The notes below the pieces were generated by a model, which saw only the letters and a program-made list of their open reading frames with translations, made no database searches and was not told the origin of the DNA. A DNA stretch of 59,517 bases from CAZAEL01 sp964484135 (GTDB lineage: Bacteria; Elusimicrobiota; Elusimicrobia; FEN-1173). The stretch is from positions 1-59,517 of the forward strand of contig CAZAEL010000010.1 of NCBI GenBank assembly GCA_964484135.1. Reading direction: 5' to 3'. Shown one piece after another: positions 34,816 to 43,641 of this stretch; the first letter of the stretch is position 1; each line of letters opens with the position of its first letter. A program made the translations under genes and the position numbers.

Positions 34816-36549
34816 CTAAAAGGCCGCGGGCACCCTGTTGAGGACCATCACGGCCGCCAGGAAGGGGATGTACAGCACGGAGGCCAAAAAGACCTGGCGG
34901 GCCCGTTGCCGGGACCGCTCCCAGAAGAAGGTCAGGCTCAACAGGGTCAAACCGGCGCCCAGGGACAGGGCCGTCCAGAAATAAAAAGAGCCCGTCATCC
35001 CCAGCAGGCCGGGCAAAAGGCTGACGCCCCAGAGGGCGAAGCTGTTCAGCGCCATTTTCCGGGCCGTGCTCTCCCCGTCCGGTTCAATCACCGGCAGCAT
35101 GGACAGGCCGGCGCGCGCGTAATCGTCCTTGTACATCCAGGCCAGGGCCAGGAAGTGCGGGAACTGCCAGAAAAACAGGATGGCGAAGAGGGTCCAGGCC
35201 TCCGGCCCGAGCCGGCCCCTGGCCGCGGCCCATCCCATGACCGGCGGAAGGGCCCCGGCCACCGCCCCGACGGCGGTGCAGAGGGCCGTGACCTTCTTCA
35301 GGGGCGTGTAGAGATAAATGTACACGCTCAGGGTGAGGGCCGCCAAAAAAGCCGTCAGAAAATTCACCGCCCACGCCAGGTACAGGATTCCCGCGGCGGC
35401 CAGGAACGTCCCGAAGAACAGGGCCTCTCCGGGACGCAGGCGCCGGGCCGGAAGAGGACGATGCTCCGTGCGTCGCATGCGTCCGTCCACGTCGATTTCC
35501 AGAACCATGTTCAAGGCCCCGGCGCCGGCCGCCACCAAGAGCGTCCCGATCACGGTCTGCAGGAGCCGCCGCAGGTCCGGCGGGGCGGCGGACCCCAGCA
35601 GGAACGCGGTCAGGGCCGTGACCGCGCTCATGAGGCTGATGCCCGGCTTGGTGAGGGTCAGGTAATCGGCGAGACGACGTCGAAAAGAATGGCCGGCGGC
35701 GGGGCGGGCGCGGCGCGCCTCAAGCAGGAGCAGGAGGGACAGGCCCAGGATCAGGGCCCCGGCCGCCACGTGGACCGTCACCAGGAGCGTCCGCGCCGGG
35801 GGCGGGACTTTCGTGGGCCCGGACAGGACCACGTACGCGCCCGCGCCCAGGGCGATCTGCAGGAAAAGCGTCCACAACACCGCCTGCGCCAGCGCCCAGA
35901 GGGTCTTCTCCTGGCCCGGGTGGAGCAGGAGGCGCTGGAAGACCCCGCCCAGCAGAAGCAGGACCACGCCCGCGTTGGCCGCGTGGATGAACACCCCCCG
36001 TCCGGTGTGCCGCACCACCGCGCCCAGGACCAGCTGAAGCGCCAAGGCGGCGAAGAGCAGGAGCGCCATGCGGTCCAGGGGAACCGGGCCGGGCGGTTCG
36101 GCCCGGGGCGGGACGGGCGCGCGGGCGGCGGGCGACGTCCAGAAGGCCAGGGCCACGGCCAGGCAGAAAAAGGTCTGGGCCAGGCACGCGTGGAGGATGG
36201 ACACCGCCGGCGGAAGCTTCAAGAGCACCGTCAACCCGCCGAAGACGCCCTGGAGGACCACCAGCCCGACGGCGGCCCAGGCCGCGCGCCGGACCCAGGG
36301 GCGCGGCTCCCACCTGGCGAAGACCAGGGCGGTGAGGATGGTCAGGAGCCCCACCGCGGCGGCGGCCATGCGGTGTCCGTGTTCGAAGAGGATGCCCCCC
36401 TTCATGGGCGGCATGAGCCGGCCGTAGGACAGCGGCCAGTCCGGCACGGCCAGGCCCGAATGGGTGGTGGTCACCAGGCCGCCCAGGAAGATCAACCCCC
36501 AGACGGCGCAGGCGAGAAGGACGGCGAAACGGTGGGGCCAGGGTTTCAT
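34816..36549 (-). CDS. ctaA-ctaB: heme A synthase (CtaA/Cox15)-protoheme IX farnesyltransferase (CtaB) fusion
   Basis: A 577-residue membrane protein joining two consecutive enzymes of heme A synthesis. Residues about 1-285 are CtaA/Cox15-like: GGLVTTTHSGLAVPDWPLS, FEHGHRMAAA, HACLAQ and VHVAAGA supply the heme-ligand histidines. Residues about 290-577 are a UbiA-fold CtaB: YLTLTKPGISLMSA, NMVLEIDVDGRMRRTEHRPL (the NxxxDxxxD prenyl site), YTPLKK and FWQFPHFLALAWMYKDDY. The second half makes heme O, the first oxidises it to heme A. The order along the chain is therefore reverse to the pathway. Fusions of this kind occur in a few phyla. Confidence 0.92.
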   Translation of the reverse strand: MKPWPHRFAVLLACAVWGLIFLGGLVTTTHSGLAVPDWPLSYGRLMPPMKGGILFEHGHRMAAAAVGLLTILTALVFARWEPRPWVRRAAWAAVGLVVLQGVFGGLTVLLKLPPAVSILHACLAQTFFCLAVALAFWTSPAARAPVPPRAEPPGPVPLDRMALLLFAALALQLVLGAVVRHTGRGVFIHAANAGVVLLLLGGVFQRLLLHPGQEKTLWALAQAVLWTLFLQIALGAGAYVVLSGPTKVPPPARTLLVTVHVAAGALILGLSLLLLLEARRARPAAGHSFRRRLADYLTLTKPGISLMSAVTALTAFLLGSAAPPDLRRLLQTVIGTLLVAAGAGALNMVLEIDVDGRMRRTEHRPLPARRLRPGEALFFGTFLAAAGILYLAWAVNFLTAFLAALTLSVYIYLYTPLKKVTALCTAVGAVAGALPPVMGWAAARGRLGPEAWTLFAILFFWQFPHFLALAWMYKDDYARAGLSMLPVIEPDGESTARKMALNSFALWGVSLLPGLLGMTGSFYFWTALSLGAGLTLLSLTFFWERSRQRARQVFLASVLYIPFLAAVMVLNRVPAAF

Positions 36550-36579
36550 GGAAAGGGCGTCAAAAGGGGAGAGACGGGG

Positions 36580-36810
36580 CTATTTGACGGTCTGCGTTTC
36601 GGGCTTGGCGTGTTTGCGCGCATGGTGCACGATCAGCCCGATCAGCAGGAACATGAGCCCGAAGGGCAGGGTCAGCAGGAGCATGACCCCCCAGTATAAC
36701 CCCTTGGCCATGTCCGGGGAGTCGCCGCCGAAACACACGGTGCAGGCCCGCGCCGCGCCGGGGAGCAGGATCGCGGCCAGGGCGAAGAGCGTCCGCGGCG
36801 GGCGGGCCAT
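36580..36810 (-). CDS. small CxxC membrane protein of the oxidase cluster
   Basis: A 76-residue protein with a cleavable-looking N-terminus (TLFALAAILLPGAARA), then ACTVCFGGDSP and one transmembrane helix (WGVMLLLTLPFGLMFLLIGLIV) and a basic tail. The CxxC pair just after the predicted cleavage site would be periplasmic. Similar small proteins are found in cytochrome oxidase gene clusters; the function is unknown. It lies between subunit IV and the heme A synthase fusion, 4 bp from the former. Confidence 0.75.
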   Translation of the reverse strand: MARPPRTLFALAAILLPGAARACTVCFGGDSPDMAKGLYWGVMLLLTLPFGLMFLLIGLIVHHARKHAKPETQTVK

Positions 36811-36814
36811 GATT

Positions 36815-37108
36815 CTACCGCTGGATGAGCCCGATGTCCGGCAGGATCGCCAGCACCAGCACCGCCACCAGGAAAAGGGCGCTGAAGAACAGGGCGTGGA
36901 TGGTCTTGCGCTCGAAGCGGAGGTGCATGAAGAAGGCCGCGATCAGCCCGCACTTGACCAGGGCGATGAGCCCGGCCAGGGGCACCGCGGCCTTGAGAGG
37001 CAGGTGCAGGTAGGACAGGACCACGGTCACGCCCGTGAGCGCGGCCAGGGCGGCGAACACCAGCAAATAGGCTTTGACCGACGAATGAGCCGGGGCGTTT
37101 TGGTCCAT
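36815..37108 (-). CDS. cytochrome c oxidase subunit IV (CoxD/CtaF-like)
   Basis: A 97-residue protein with three helices: YLLVFAALAALTGVTVVLSYL, VPLAGLIALVKCGLIAAFFMHL and ALFFSALFLVAVLVLAILPDIGL. The KCGLIAAFFMHLRFERK segment, with MHL, is typical of prokaryotic subunit IV family proteins. It supports assembly or stability of the oxidase core. It is 10 bp after subunit III and 4 bp before the CxxC protein. Confidence 0.9.
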   Translation of the reverse strand: MDQNAPAHSSVKAYLLVFAALAALTGVTVVLSYLHLPLKAAVPLAGLIALVKCGLIAAFFMHLRFERKTIHALFFSALFLVAVLVLAILPDIGLIQR

Positions 37109-37118
37109 GGCCTCTCCT

Positions 37119-37706
37119 TTATACCAGATAAAAAATCGGAAAGAGGACCACCCAGACGAGGTCCACGAAGTGCCAGTAGAGCCCGGCGTACTCCACCCGC
37201 GCGTGATGGGCGGAAGAATACCGGCCCTTGAGTCCGTTCCACAGCACGTACCCGTTGAAGGCCAGGCCGCCGATCACGTGCAGGGCGTGGAGGCCCGTGA
37301 GCGTGAAATAGAAGGAGCCGAAGAGCCCGGAGGAGATGGTCAGGCCCGCGTGGATCTTGTGGTGGTATTCGAACATCTTGATGACCAGGAACAGCAGGCC
37401 CAGCCCCATGGTCGCCATCAGGCAGCGGGCGAAAGATTTGACGTCGTCCCGCTGGATGCCGGCCAGGGCCAGCACCATGGCGGCGCTGGAGCTGATGAGG
37501 ACGAAGGTGTTCAGCGTGGCCAGGGGCCGCCCCAGGACCTCCTCCGACGGCACGCCGAAGCTGGGGCTCCCCATGCGCAGCACGATGTACGCGCTGATGA
37601 AGGCGCCGAAGAGCATCACCTCGGACGCCAGGAACACCCACATCCCCAGCTTGCCGTTCGGGATGCCGGTGGCGTTGTGCTCCGTTAAAACCGTTGAGTG
37701 GGACAT
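37119..37706 (-). CDS. cytochrome c oxidase subunit III
   Basis: A 195-residue, five-helix form of subunit III (the short type lacking the first two helices). Motifs: KLGMWVFLASEVMLFGAFISAY at the N-terminus with the conserved Glu, MSSSAAM-like helix ISSSAAMVLALAGI, FEYHHKI and the GLHALHVIGG helix, and the terminal YWHFVDLVWVVLFPIFYL. Subunit III stabilises the catalytic core. It follows subunit I with an 84-bp gap that holds an inverted repeat. Confidence 0.95.
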   Translation of the reverse strand: MSHSTVLTEHNATGIPNGKLGMWVFLASEVMLFGAFISAYIVLRMGSPSFGVPSEEVLGRPLATLNTFVLISSSAAMVLALAGIQRDDVKSFARCLMATMGLGLLFLVIKMFEYHHKIHAGLTISSGLFGSFYFTLTGLHALHVIGGLAFNGYVLWNGLKGRYSSAHHARVEYAGLYWHFVDLVWVVLFPIFYLV

Positions 37707-37731
37707 CGCAACTCCTTATGAACGCGCGAAG

Positions 37732-37787
37732 CGGCTCTGCCGTGCGCCGCGCTGGCCATCACCGCAACGCCGCGGCGCGGAAGCACG
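37732..37787. repeat. inverted repeat between subunit I and III genes
   Basis: The 84-bp spacer has facing arms CTGCCGTGCGCCGCG and CGCGGCGCGGAAGCACG around CTGGCCATCACCGCAACGC. The outer CGTGC/GCACG and inner GCCGCG/CGCGGC pair. The units CTGCCGTGC and GAAGCACG recur in the spacer on the other side of subunit I, so this may be a repeat family rather than a terminator. Confidence 0.5.
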
Positions 37788-37790
37788 TCG

Positions 37791-39521
37791 TTATTTTTCA
37801 TTCTGCGGCCACCAGTCCTCCCGGCGGTCGGGCACGCTGTACTCGTACGGCCCCCGGTGCACCGTGGGCAGGGTCTCGAAGTTGCCGTGGCCCGGCGGCG
37901 AGGGGCAGGCCCATTCCAGGGTGGTGGCCTGCCAGGGATTTTCCGGGGACTTCTCCCCCCGGAAGATGGACCGGAAAAAGTTCACCAGGAACGGGACCTG
38001 GAACAGGAGCAGGGCCACGGCGGAGAAAAGCTGGAACGGGCTCAGGGGCTGGGTGGTGAGGTTGTGGAGCTGCACCGTGGGGTCATAGAGACGGCGCTGC
38101 ATGCCGGCCAGCCCCTGCAGGAACATGGGGAGGAAGATGCCGTTCATGGTGATCAGGGTCCCCCAGAAATGAAGGCGGCCCAGCCGCTCGTCCATCCGGC
38201 GGCCGAACATCTTGGGGAACCAATGGTACACCCCGGCGAAGAGGGCGATGATGGTGCCCGTCACCACCACGTAATGGAAGTGCCCGATGACGTAATAGGT
38301 GTCGTGCAGGTAGATGTCCGTGGGCAGGAACCCCAGGGGCAGGCCGGTGAGGCCGCCGATGCCGAACATGGGCAAAAAGGCCAGGGCGAAGAGCATGGGC
38401 ACGGTGAAACGGATGGAGCCCCCCCACAGGCTGAAGAGCAGGCAGGAGAGGATGGCCACGGACGGGATGGAGATGACCATGGTGGTGGTCATGAAGAAAT
38501 AGGCCAGGGAGGTCTTCATGCCGGCCAGGAACATGTGGTGCGCCCACACGATGAAGGAGAAGAACCCCACGAACGCCATGGACGCCACGATGGTCTTGTA
38601 TCCGAACAAGGGCTTGCGGGTGTTGTTGGCGATGATCTCCGCGGCGATGCCCATGGCGGGCAGGACCAGCACGTACACCTCGGGATGGGCCAGGAACCAG
38701 AACAGGTGCTGCCACAACAAAGGCGACCCGCCGCCGGCCCGTTCCAGGATCTTGCCCCCCACCACCAGGCCCATGGGGATGTAGAAGCTGGTGTGGGCCA
38801 CCCGGTCCAGCAGCTGCAAAATCGCCGCGGACTGGAGCACCGGGAAAGCGAAGAGCAACAGGATCGCGGTGATGAACTGCCCCCAGACGAACACGGGCAG
38901 GCGCATCCAGGTGAGGCCCGGGGCCCGCAGGTTGACGGTGGTCACGATGAAGTTGATGCTGCCCAAAAGGGAGGAGGTGATGATGAAGGTCATGGCCACC
39001 AACCACATGGTTTGGCCGGGCGCGATGTCGGCCAGGGGCGGGTACGAGGTCCACCCGGACTGGGCCGGCCCCTGCGGCAGGAAGAAGCTGGCCATCATCA
39101 GCACCCCGCCCGTGAGATAGACCCAGTAGCTCATCATGTTGAGCCGGGGAAAGGCCATGTCCGGGGCGCCGATCTGCAGCGGCAGGAAATAGTTTCCGAA
39201 GAATCCCACGCCCAGGGGCACCACGCCCAAAAAGATCATGATGGTGCCGTGCATGGCGCCCAATTGGTTGTAGAGGGTGGACAGCATGGCCCCGCCCGGC
39301 GCCAGGGCGTCCGGCAGGAGCGCGCCGATCAGGGGGATGGGCCGGCCCGGGAAAGCCAGCTGCCAGCGCATGAGCAGGACCAGGCCGAAGCCGAACAGCA
39401 GGAAGGCCATGGAGGTGAACAGGTACTGCAGCCCGATCACCTTGTGGTCGAGCGAAAAGACGTATTTTCGCATAAAGCCGGGTTCGTGGTCAGACATAGG
39501 GTTTTTGGCTCGCTGATTCAT
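37791..39521 (-). CDS. cytochrome c oxidase subunit I
   Basis: A 576-residue heme-copper oxidase core with 12 helices. Ligand motifs: AMHGTIMIFL (low-spin heme His), WFLAHPEVYVLVLPAMG (CuB His and the cross-linked Tyr in HPEVY), VWAHHMFLAG (CuB His pair) and YVIGHFHYVV (heme a3 and a His pair). HPEVY marks an A-type (aa3-like) oxidase. The C-terminal tail with FETLPTVHRGPYEYS matches the ExPxxHxF region. The start is ATG 39521 or ATG 39497 (MSDHEPGF); neither has a strong ribosome binding site. It is the proton-pumping terminal oxidase for aerobic respiration. Confidence 0.97.
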   Translation of the reverse strand: MNQRAKNPMSDHEPGFMRKYVFSLDHKVIGLQYLFTSMAFLLFGFGLVLLMRWQLAFPGRPIPLIGALLPDALAPGGAMLSTLYNQLGAMHGTIMIFLGVVPLGVGFFGNYFLPLQIGAPDMAFPRLNMMSYWVYLTGGVLMMASFFLPQGPAQSGWTSYPPLADIAPGQTMWLVAMTFIITSSLLGSINFIVTTVNLRAPGLTWMRLPVFVWGQFITAILLLFAFPVLQSAAILQLLDRVAHTSFYIPMGLVVGGKILERAGGGSPLLWQHLFWFLAHPEVYVLVLPAMGIAAEIIANNTRKPLFGYKTIVASMAFVGFFSFIVWAHHMFLAGMKTSLAYFFMTTTMVISIPSVAILSCLLFSLWGGSIRFTVPMLFALAFLPMFGIGGLTGLPLGFLPTDIYLHDTYYVIGHFHYVVVTGTIIALFAGVYHWFPKMFGRRMDERLGRLHFWGTLITMNGIFLPMFLQGLAGMQRRLYDPTVQLHNLTTQPLSPFQLFSAVALLLFQVPFLVNFFRSIFRGEKSPENPWQATTLEWACPSPPGHGNFETLPTVHRGPYEYSVPDRREDWWPQNEK

Positions 39522-39536
39522 CGAATATGCGCCTCA

Positions 39537-39601
39537 GTGCTGCCGTGCTTCTGTTGAAAACCTTTTTGTTCCTGACGGCAGCACCGCAGAACGGCAGCAC
39601 G
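39537..39601. repeat. inverted repeat between subunit II and I genes
   Basis: The spacer carries GTGCTGCCGTGCTTCTG (39539 onward) facing ACGGCAGCACCGCAGAACGG, then a further CGGCAGCAC; GTGCTGCCGT and ACGGCAGCAC are perfect complements. A T-rich linker (AACCTTTTTGTT) separates the arms. It resembles the repeat at 37732-37787. It may stabilise or attenuate the operon mRNA between coxB and coxA. Confidence 0.6.
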
Positions 39602-39605
39602 GTCT

Positions 39606-40397
39606 TCATTCGCTCCAATCCTCCACGGGGAAGGCGGGCGCCGCGGCCTGCCGCTCTTTGAGGCGGGCCTCCAGCCAGGCTTGGTGTTCCTCGGGCGTCT
39701 CCACCACCACCTCGCCCCGCATCACGTAATGGCCCGTGCCGCAGAGCTGGGCGCAGCCGATCTCATAGCGCCCGGCGCGGATGGGCTCGAACCAAAGGGG
39801 AGTGCGCATGCCCGGCACCACGTCCTGTTTGACCCGGAACTCCGGCACGAAAAAGCTGTGGATCACGTCCTTGGACGTCATATAGAGGAGGGTGGGCTTG
39901 CCCAGGGGCACGCGCAGCTCGTTGTAGTGGACGATGTCGTCGGCGCCGGCGGGGTCCTCCGGGTCCACCCCCAAAGGGTTGGAGAGGGTCACCAGGTCGG
40001 GGCGTGATTTCCCGAACCGGCCGTCGGGCCCCGGGTAGTGGAACCCCCAGCCGAACTGCTCGGCCGTGAGCTGGACCACGTGGGACTCGGCCTCGGGAGG
40101 AAACTCCTCCTTGATGTGGGACCAGATGGGGAGCCCGAACACGAAGATCAGCCACACCTCGAAGATCAGGACCAGGGCGTCGGGGATGAAGGAAGACGCG
40201 GTGCCCTTCCAGCCGGTGTACGAGGCCCGGGCCCGTTGCCGGAACCGCACCAGGCAGTACACGAAAAAGGAAAACCACAGCACGAAGATGGCGGCCATGC
40301 CGATGTGCAGGACGTGCAGCGAGGCGTCCACCCGGTGGGCGTAGGTGGAGGCGGCCACGGGCAGGCCGAAGGTGTAGTTCTGGGAGACGTCGATCAT
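39606..40397 (-). CDS. cytochrome c oxidase subunit II
   Basis: A 263-residue subunit II with two N-terminal helices (LHIGMAAIFVLWFSFFVYCLV and ALVLIFEVWLIFVFGLP) and a periplasmic cupredoxin domain. The CuA site is complete: CAQLCGTGHYVMRG (CxxxCxxxHxxM) plus an upstream His in VIHSFFVPEF. It has no fused cytochrome c domain; a separate diheme cytochrome is encoded just before it. An acidic C-terminal end FPVEDWSE is shared with the cytochrome c tail DDWSE. Confidence 0.95.
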   Translation of the reverse strand: MIDVSQNYTFGLPVAASTYAHRVDASLHVLHIGMAAIFVLWFSFFVYCLVRFRQRARASYTGWKGTASSFIPDALVLIFEVWLIFVFGLPIWSHIKEEFPPEAESHVVQLTAEQFGWGFHYPGPDGRFGKSRPDLVTLSNPLGVDPEDPAGADDIVHYNELRVPLGKPTLLYMTSKDVIHSFFVPEFRVKQDVVPGMRTPLWFEPIRAGRYEIGCAQLCGTGHYVMRGEVVVETPEEHQAWLEARLKERQAAAPAFPVEDWSE

Positions 40398-40409
40398 CGC
40401 GGCGGGGCG

Positions 40410-41111
40410 TTATTCCGACCAGTCGTCGCCGGCCTGCTTGGCGGGCCGCAGGGAATAGACGTATTCCACCAAGGCCTCGATTTCGTCTTCCTTCAGGGCC
40501 TGGCCCCAGGCCGGCATGGCGATCAGGGGGGCGGGCCGGGAGGGGTCCTCGGGGGTGGAAACGCGCCCCTTGGCCAGGAGCTCTTTCAGCTCCTCTTTGG
40601 AATAGCCGTCCGCGGTGAAGGTCAGCGCCGGGATCCTGCCGCCCACCACGTTGTTGTTCACGTACCCGCCCGCGCCCTTGACGCCGTGGCACCCCACGCA
40701 CCCGGCGTATTGAAAGAGGGCCTCGCCCCGCTTGACCGGATCGCCCGCGAACTTGGGCGCGTCCCAGGGCGGGTCCTGCCGGTACGCGTCGCCTTTCAGG
40801 GTGGACATGTACGCCACGATGTCGGCGCGCACGTTGTCCTGCAGCTTGAAATTGGGCATGGCCGTGCCGGGTTTCCAGGCCGCCGGGTCCTTGAGCCAGA
40901 GGTCCAGCCATTCGGGAGATTTGCGGAAACCCACGTACGTGAGGTCGGGGCCGGCCTGGCCGCCGCCCCGTCCGGCGATGGTGTGACAGGTGTTGCAGCC
41001 GAGGCCCACGAAATAGGCCTTGCCGCGGACGACGGGATCCTGGGGCTTCTGGCAGGCGGCGAGCAGGAGCGCCGTCAACAAAAGAAACCATTTCCCTTGA
41101 TTGTGCTTCAC
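40410..41111 (-). CDS. diheme c-type cytochrome lipoprotein
   Basis: A 233-residue protein starting at GTG 41111. The N-terminus KHNQGKWFLLLTALLLAACQ is a lipoprotein signal with a lipobox (LLAAC). Two heme-binding motifs, CNTCH and CVGCH, each have a distal Met (TAMPNF and IAMPAW). It is 12 bp before coxB and probably delivers electrons to the CuA centre of subunit II. It is the first gene of the oxidase operon. The open frame further upstream (to 41282) has no sense. Confidence 0.93.
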   Translation of the reverse strand: MKHNQGKWFLLLTALLLAACQKPQDPVVRGKAYFVGLGCNTCHTIAGRGGGQAGPDLTYVGFRKSPEWLDLWLKDPAAWKPGTAMPNFKLQDNVRADIVAYMSTLKGDAYRQDPPWDAPKFAGDPVKRGEALFQYAGCVGCHGVKGAGGYVNNNVVGGRIPALTFTADGYSKEELKELLAKGRVSTPEDPSRPAPLIAMPAWGQALKEDEIEALVEYVYSLRPAKQAGDDWSE

Positions 41112-41355
41112 GGTTTCCCCATCCTCTCTTTGGAAAAGGCGTTGCAGGAAGGTGTTGATTGTAGTAACTCGCGACCGTTTGCACAAGGCCTCCGCGGCCC
41201 GCGCGGCGGGGAAGGCCCCCGGGGCCGGGAGGGCGAAGGGCTCGACGCGCTTGACGCGATTGACCGTTTTGAGCCTTGACAAGGGGAGAAAATCCGGTTA
41301 GCCTTCGAAAAATAGGCCCAAGGGGATTCCACGCCTGGAACGGACGGGACAATCC
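41112..41355. promoter_or_regulatory. divergent intergenic region between the oxidase operon and a response regulator
   Basis: 244 bp without a gene. On the plus strand TTGACA (41276-41281) and TAGCCT (41299-41304) are exactly 17 bp apart, about 50 bp before the response-regulator ATG. The oxidase operon must also start here on the minus strand, but I cannot assign its boxes. No operator-like palindrome was found. Confidence 0.45.
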
Positions 41356-41742
41356 ATGAAAAAACGCATCATGGTGGTGGACGACGACCCCGCGGTCCGC
41401 GGGGTCCTGAAACGGATGCTGAGCCAGGACGGGTACGAGGTGTCGGACCACGGCGCCGGGGACGAGGCCCTGGCGCGAATGAAGGAATGGAGGCCGGACC
41501 TGGTGTTTTTGGACATGCACCTGCCCCGCCTGAGCGGGCTCGACACGTTGCGCGGGTTCAAGCGCGTCGGGCCCCATACCCCGGTGGTCATGATCACGGG
41601 GCTCAAGGACGATCAACAGGGACGGGACGCGATCGAGGAAGGGGCGGTGGGATATCTGTCCAAGCCCGTGCGCTGGGAAAAATTGAGGGAAACCCTGTCG
41701 CGCTTCCTGTCCCCCCCTCCCGACGGCGACGGAAAGGGCTAG
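41356..41742 (+). CDS. single-domain response regulator (receiver)
   Basis: A 128-residue CheY-like receiver: MKKRIMVVDDDPAVR at the start gives the acidic pocket, LVFLDMHLPRLSG the phosphorylated Asp, VVMITGL the Thr, and LSKPVRW the Lys. There is no output domain. It reads toward the convergent 10-gene minus-strand signalling cluster, 10 bp from the hybrid kinase stop. It probably relays phosphate from one of those kinases. The coding strand is opposite to the neighbours. Confidence 0.93.
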   Translation: MKKRIMVVDDDPAVRGVLKRMLSQDGYEVSDHGAGDEALARMKEWRPDLVFLDMHLPRLSGLDTLRGFKRVGPHTPVVMITGLKDDQQGRDAIEEGAVGYLSKPVRWEKLRETLSRFLSPPPDGDGKG

Positions 41743-41752
41743 TCCGGAGAGA

Positions 41753-43633
41753 TCACCCCTCCACAGGCAGCGAAACCCGGAAAACGGTCCCCTTTCCGAC
41801 GCGGGAGTCGAAGGTCACCTCTCCCCCGTATTTCTTGACGATCTCGTAAATCAGCGACAGACCCAGGCCCGTCCCCTGCCCCACCTCCTTGGTGGTGTAA
41901 AAGGGCTCAAAAATGCGGGACCGGGCCTCCGGGGGGATGCCCACCCCCGTGTCCTCCACCTCCATGACCAGAAACGGCGCCCCGTCCCTGGATTCCCGGC
42001 GGGCGCGCACCGTCAACCGGCCCCCGTCGGGCATGGCGTCGATGGCGTTGTTGCACAGGTTGATCAGGACCTGCTGGAACTTGTTCTTATCCGCCAGCAC
42101 GGGCGGCAGGCCGGGCGCCAGGTCCCGGAGCAGCTGGATGTTCCGAATCCGCCCCTGCGCCGACACCAGAGACAGGGCCTGGTCGATGGCCGGCCCCACA
42201 TCGGTTTTGAGATCGCCGTCCGACGCCGAGTGCCGGGAAAACGTCAACAGGTCCTTGACGAGCTCCCGGCAACGGATGGTTTCCCGCTCGATGTGTTCAA
42301 GAGGCTCCCACAGCGTGTCTCCCGGTTTGAGGCGGGACTTGACCCTCTGGGCGAACCCCAGGATCACGCTGAGCGGGTTGTTGAGTTCGTGGGCCACGCC
42401 GCCGGCCAGCCGCCCCGTGGCCTCCATCTTTTGGGCCTGATGGAGCTGCTCCTGGCTCCGGCGCAGGGCCTGCTGGGTGTTTCTCCGTTCCGTCACGTCC
42501 TCCGCGATGCCCACCACCCGGTAAACCCGGCCGTCGCCGTCCCGGATGGGGAAAGCGCGGTCATGGATCCACCGGAGGGAGCCGTCCGGCCGGACGATCC
42601 GGTATTCTTCATCGTACGCGCCGGTCACCTGTTTCTGAAGGGCCGCCTCCAGGACGCGCCGGCGGTCTTCCGGCAGGATGGCCTCCAGCCAATTGCGGGC
42701 ATCCTCGTACAGGCTCTCGCAGGGCCGGCCCCAGATTTCCTTGTACGCCGGGCTGATATAGAGTATTTGGCTCTTGGCCGGGTCGGTCATCCAAAAGACC
42801 TCGCGGATGCATTCGGCCAATTGGCGGAACCGCGTTTCGCTCTCGCGCAGGGCCTCGGCGTTCCGGTGGGCCTCCGTGATGTCGGACATGACCCCCACCA
42901 TGCGGACCGCCTGGCCCCCCTCGTCCCGCAGCATGGCCGCCCGGTCCAGGACCCGCCGGTAGGAGCCGTCCCTGTGCCGGAACAGGTACTCCGCCTTCCA
43001 GGAAAGGTCGCCGCGGCCGACGGCCGCATGGGCGCCCGAAACGATCCTTTCGCGGTCGTCCGGGTGAATCCGTTCCATCCACCAATCGACCCCCGGCTGC
43101 ACGTCAGACAGATCGTACCCGAAAAGGCTGCGCACGCCGTTGTTCCATTCCAGGCGGCCCGTGGTCAAGTCCCAGTCCCACACCGCGTCTCCGGTGGCCT
43201 GCGCCACCAGCCGGTAACGGAGCTCGCTGCGGGCCAATCGTTCGGCGGCCTCACGCTGCGCCTTTTCTTTGTTCCCGATCTCCGCCGCGTAGCGGACGGC
43301 CCGTCGCAGGGAGGCGTAGGAGAGCTTGGTTTTGTCCAGGTAATCCGCGGCGCCGGCCTTGATGACCGAGGCGGCCATCTCCTCGTCCCCGTACGCCGTC
43401 AAAAATATCACGGGCGTCGGGATCCCCTGCGCCCGGAAACGCCGCAGGAGGTCCAGTCCGTCCTCTTCCCCCAGACGGTAATCCAGGAGCAGGACGTCGT
43501 ACGCCGGCCCCTTGAGCCGCTCCAGGGCTTCCGCCGAGGAAGCGGCCACGTCCAGCTCGAAGTCCCCCTCCCGCAACATCCGGCGGGTCAGGGCGACGCT
43601 GATTTCTTCGTCGTCGACCAAGAGCAGGCGCAC
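41753..43633 (-). CDS. hybrid sensor kinase REC-PAS-PAS-HisKA-HATPase
   Basis: A 626-residue soluble kinase. N-terminal receiver (residues 1-120): LLVDDEEISV, VLLLDYRLGEEDG, FLTAYGD, DKTK. Two PAS domains follow (about 150-265 and 270-390), each with a PAC-like RIVRPDGSLRW segment. The histidine motif GVAHELNNPLSVILGFAQ and ATPase boxes (NLCNNAIDAMP, VEDTGVGIPPEARSRIFEPF, GTGLGLSLIYEI) are intact. Starting with a receiver and lacking membrane helices, it is a downstream member of a phosphorelay rather than a membrane sensor. It ends a nine-gene unit. Confidence 0.92.
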   Translation of the reverse strand: MRLLLVDDEEISVALTRRMLREGDFELDVAASSAEALERLKGPAYDVLLLDYRLGEEDGLDLLRRFRAQGIPTPVIFLTAYGDEEMAASVIKAGAADYLDKTKLSYASLRRAVRYAAEIGNKEKAQREAAERLARSELRYRLVAQATGDAVWDWDLTTGRLEWNNGVRSLFGYDLSDVQPGVDWWMERIHPDDRERIVSGAHAAVGRGDLSWKAEYLFRHRDGSYRRVLDRAAMLRDEGGQAVRMVGVMSDITEAHRNAEALRESETRFRQLAECIREVFWMTDPAKSQILYISPAYKEIWGRPCESLYEDARNWLEAILPEDRRRVLEAALQKQVTGAYDEEYRIVRPDGSLRWIHDRAFPIRDGDGRVYRVVGIAEDVTERRNTQQALRRSQEQLHQAQKMEATGRLAGGVAHELNNPLSVILGFAQRVKSRLKPGDTLWEPLEHIERETIRCRELVKDLLTFSRHSASDGDLKTDVGPAIDQALSLVSAQGRIRNIQLLRDLAPGLPPVLADKNKFQQVLINLCNNAIDAMPDGGRLTVRARRESRDGAPFLVMEVEDTGVGIPPEARSRIFEPFYTTKEVGQGTGLGLSLIYEIVKKYGGEVTFDSRVGKGTVFRVSLPVEG

Positions 43634-43641
43634 GGCGGGCG

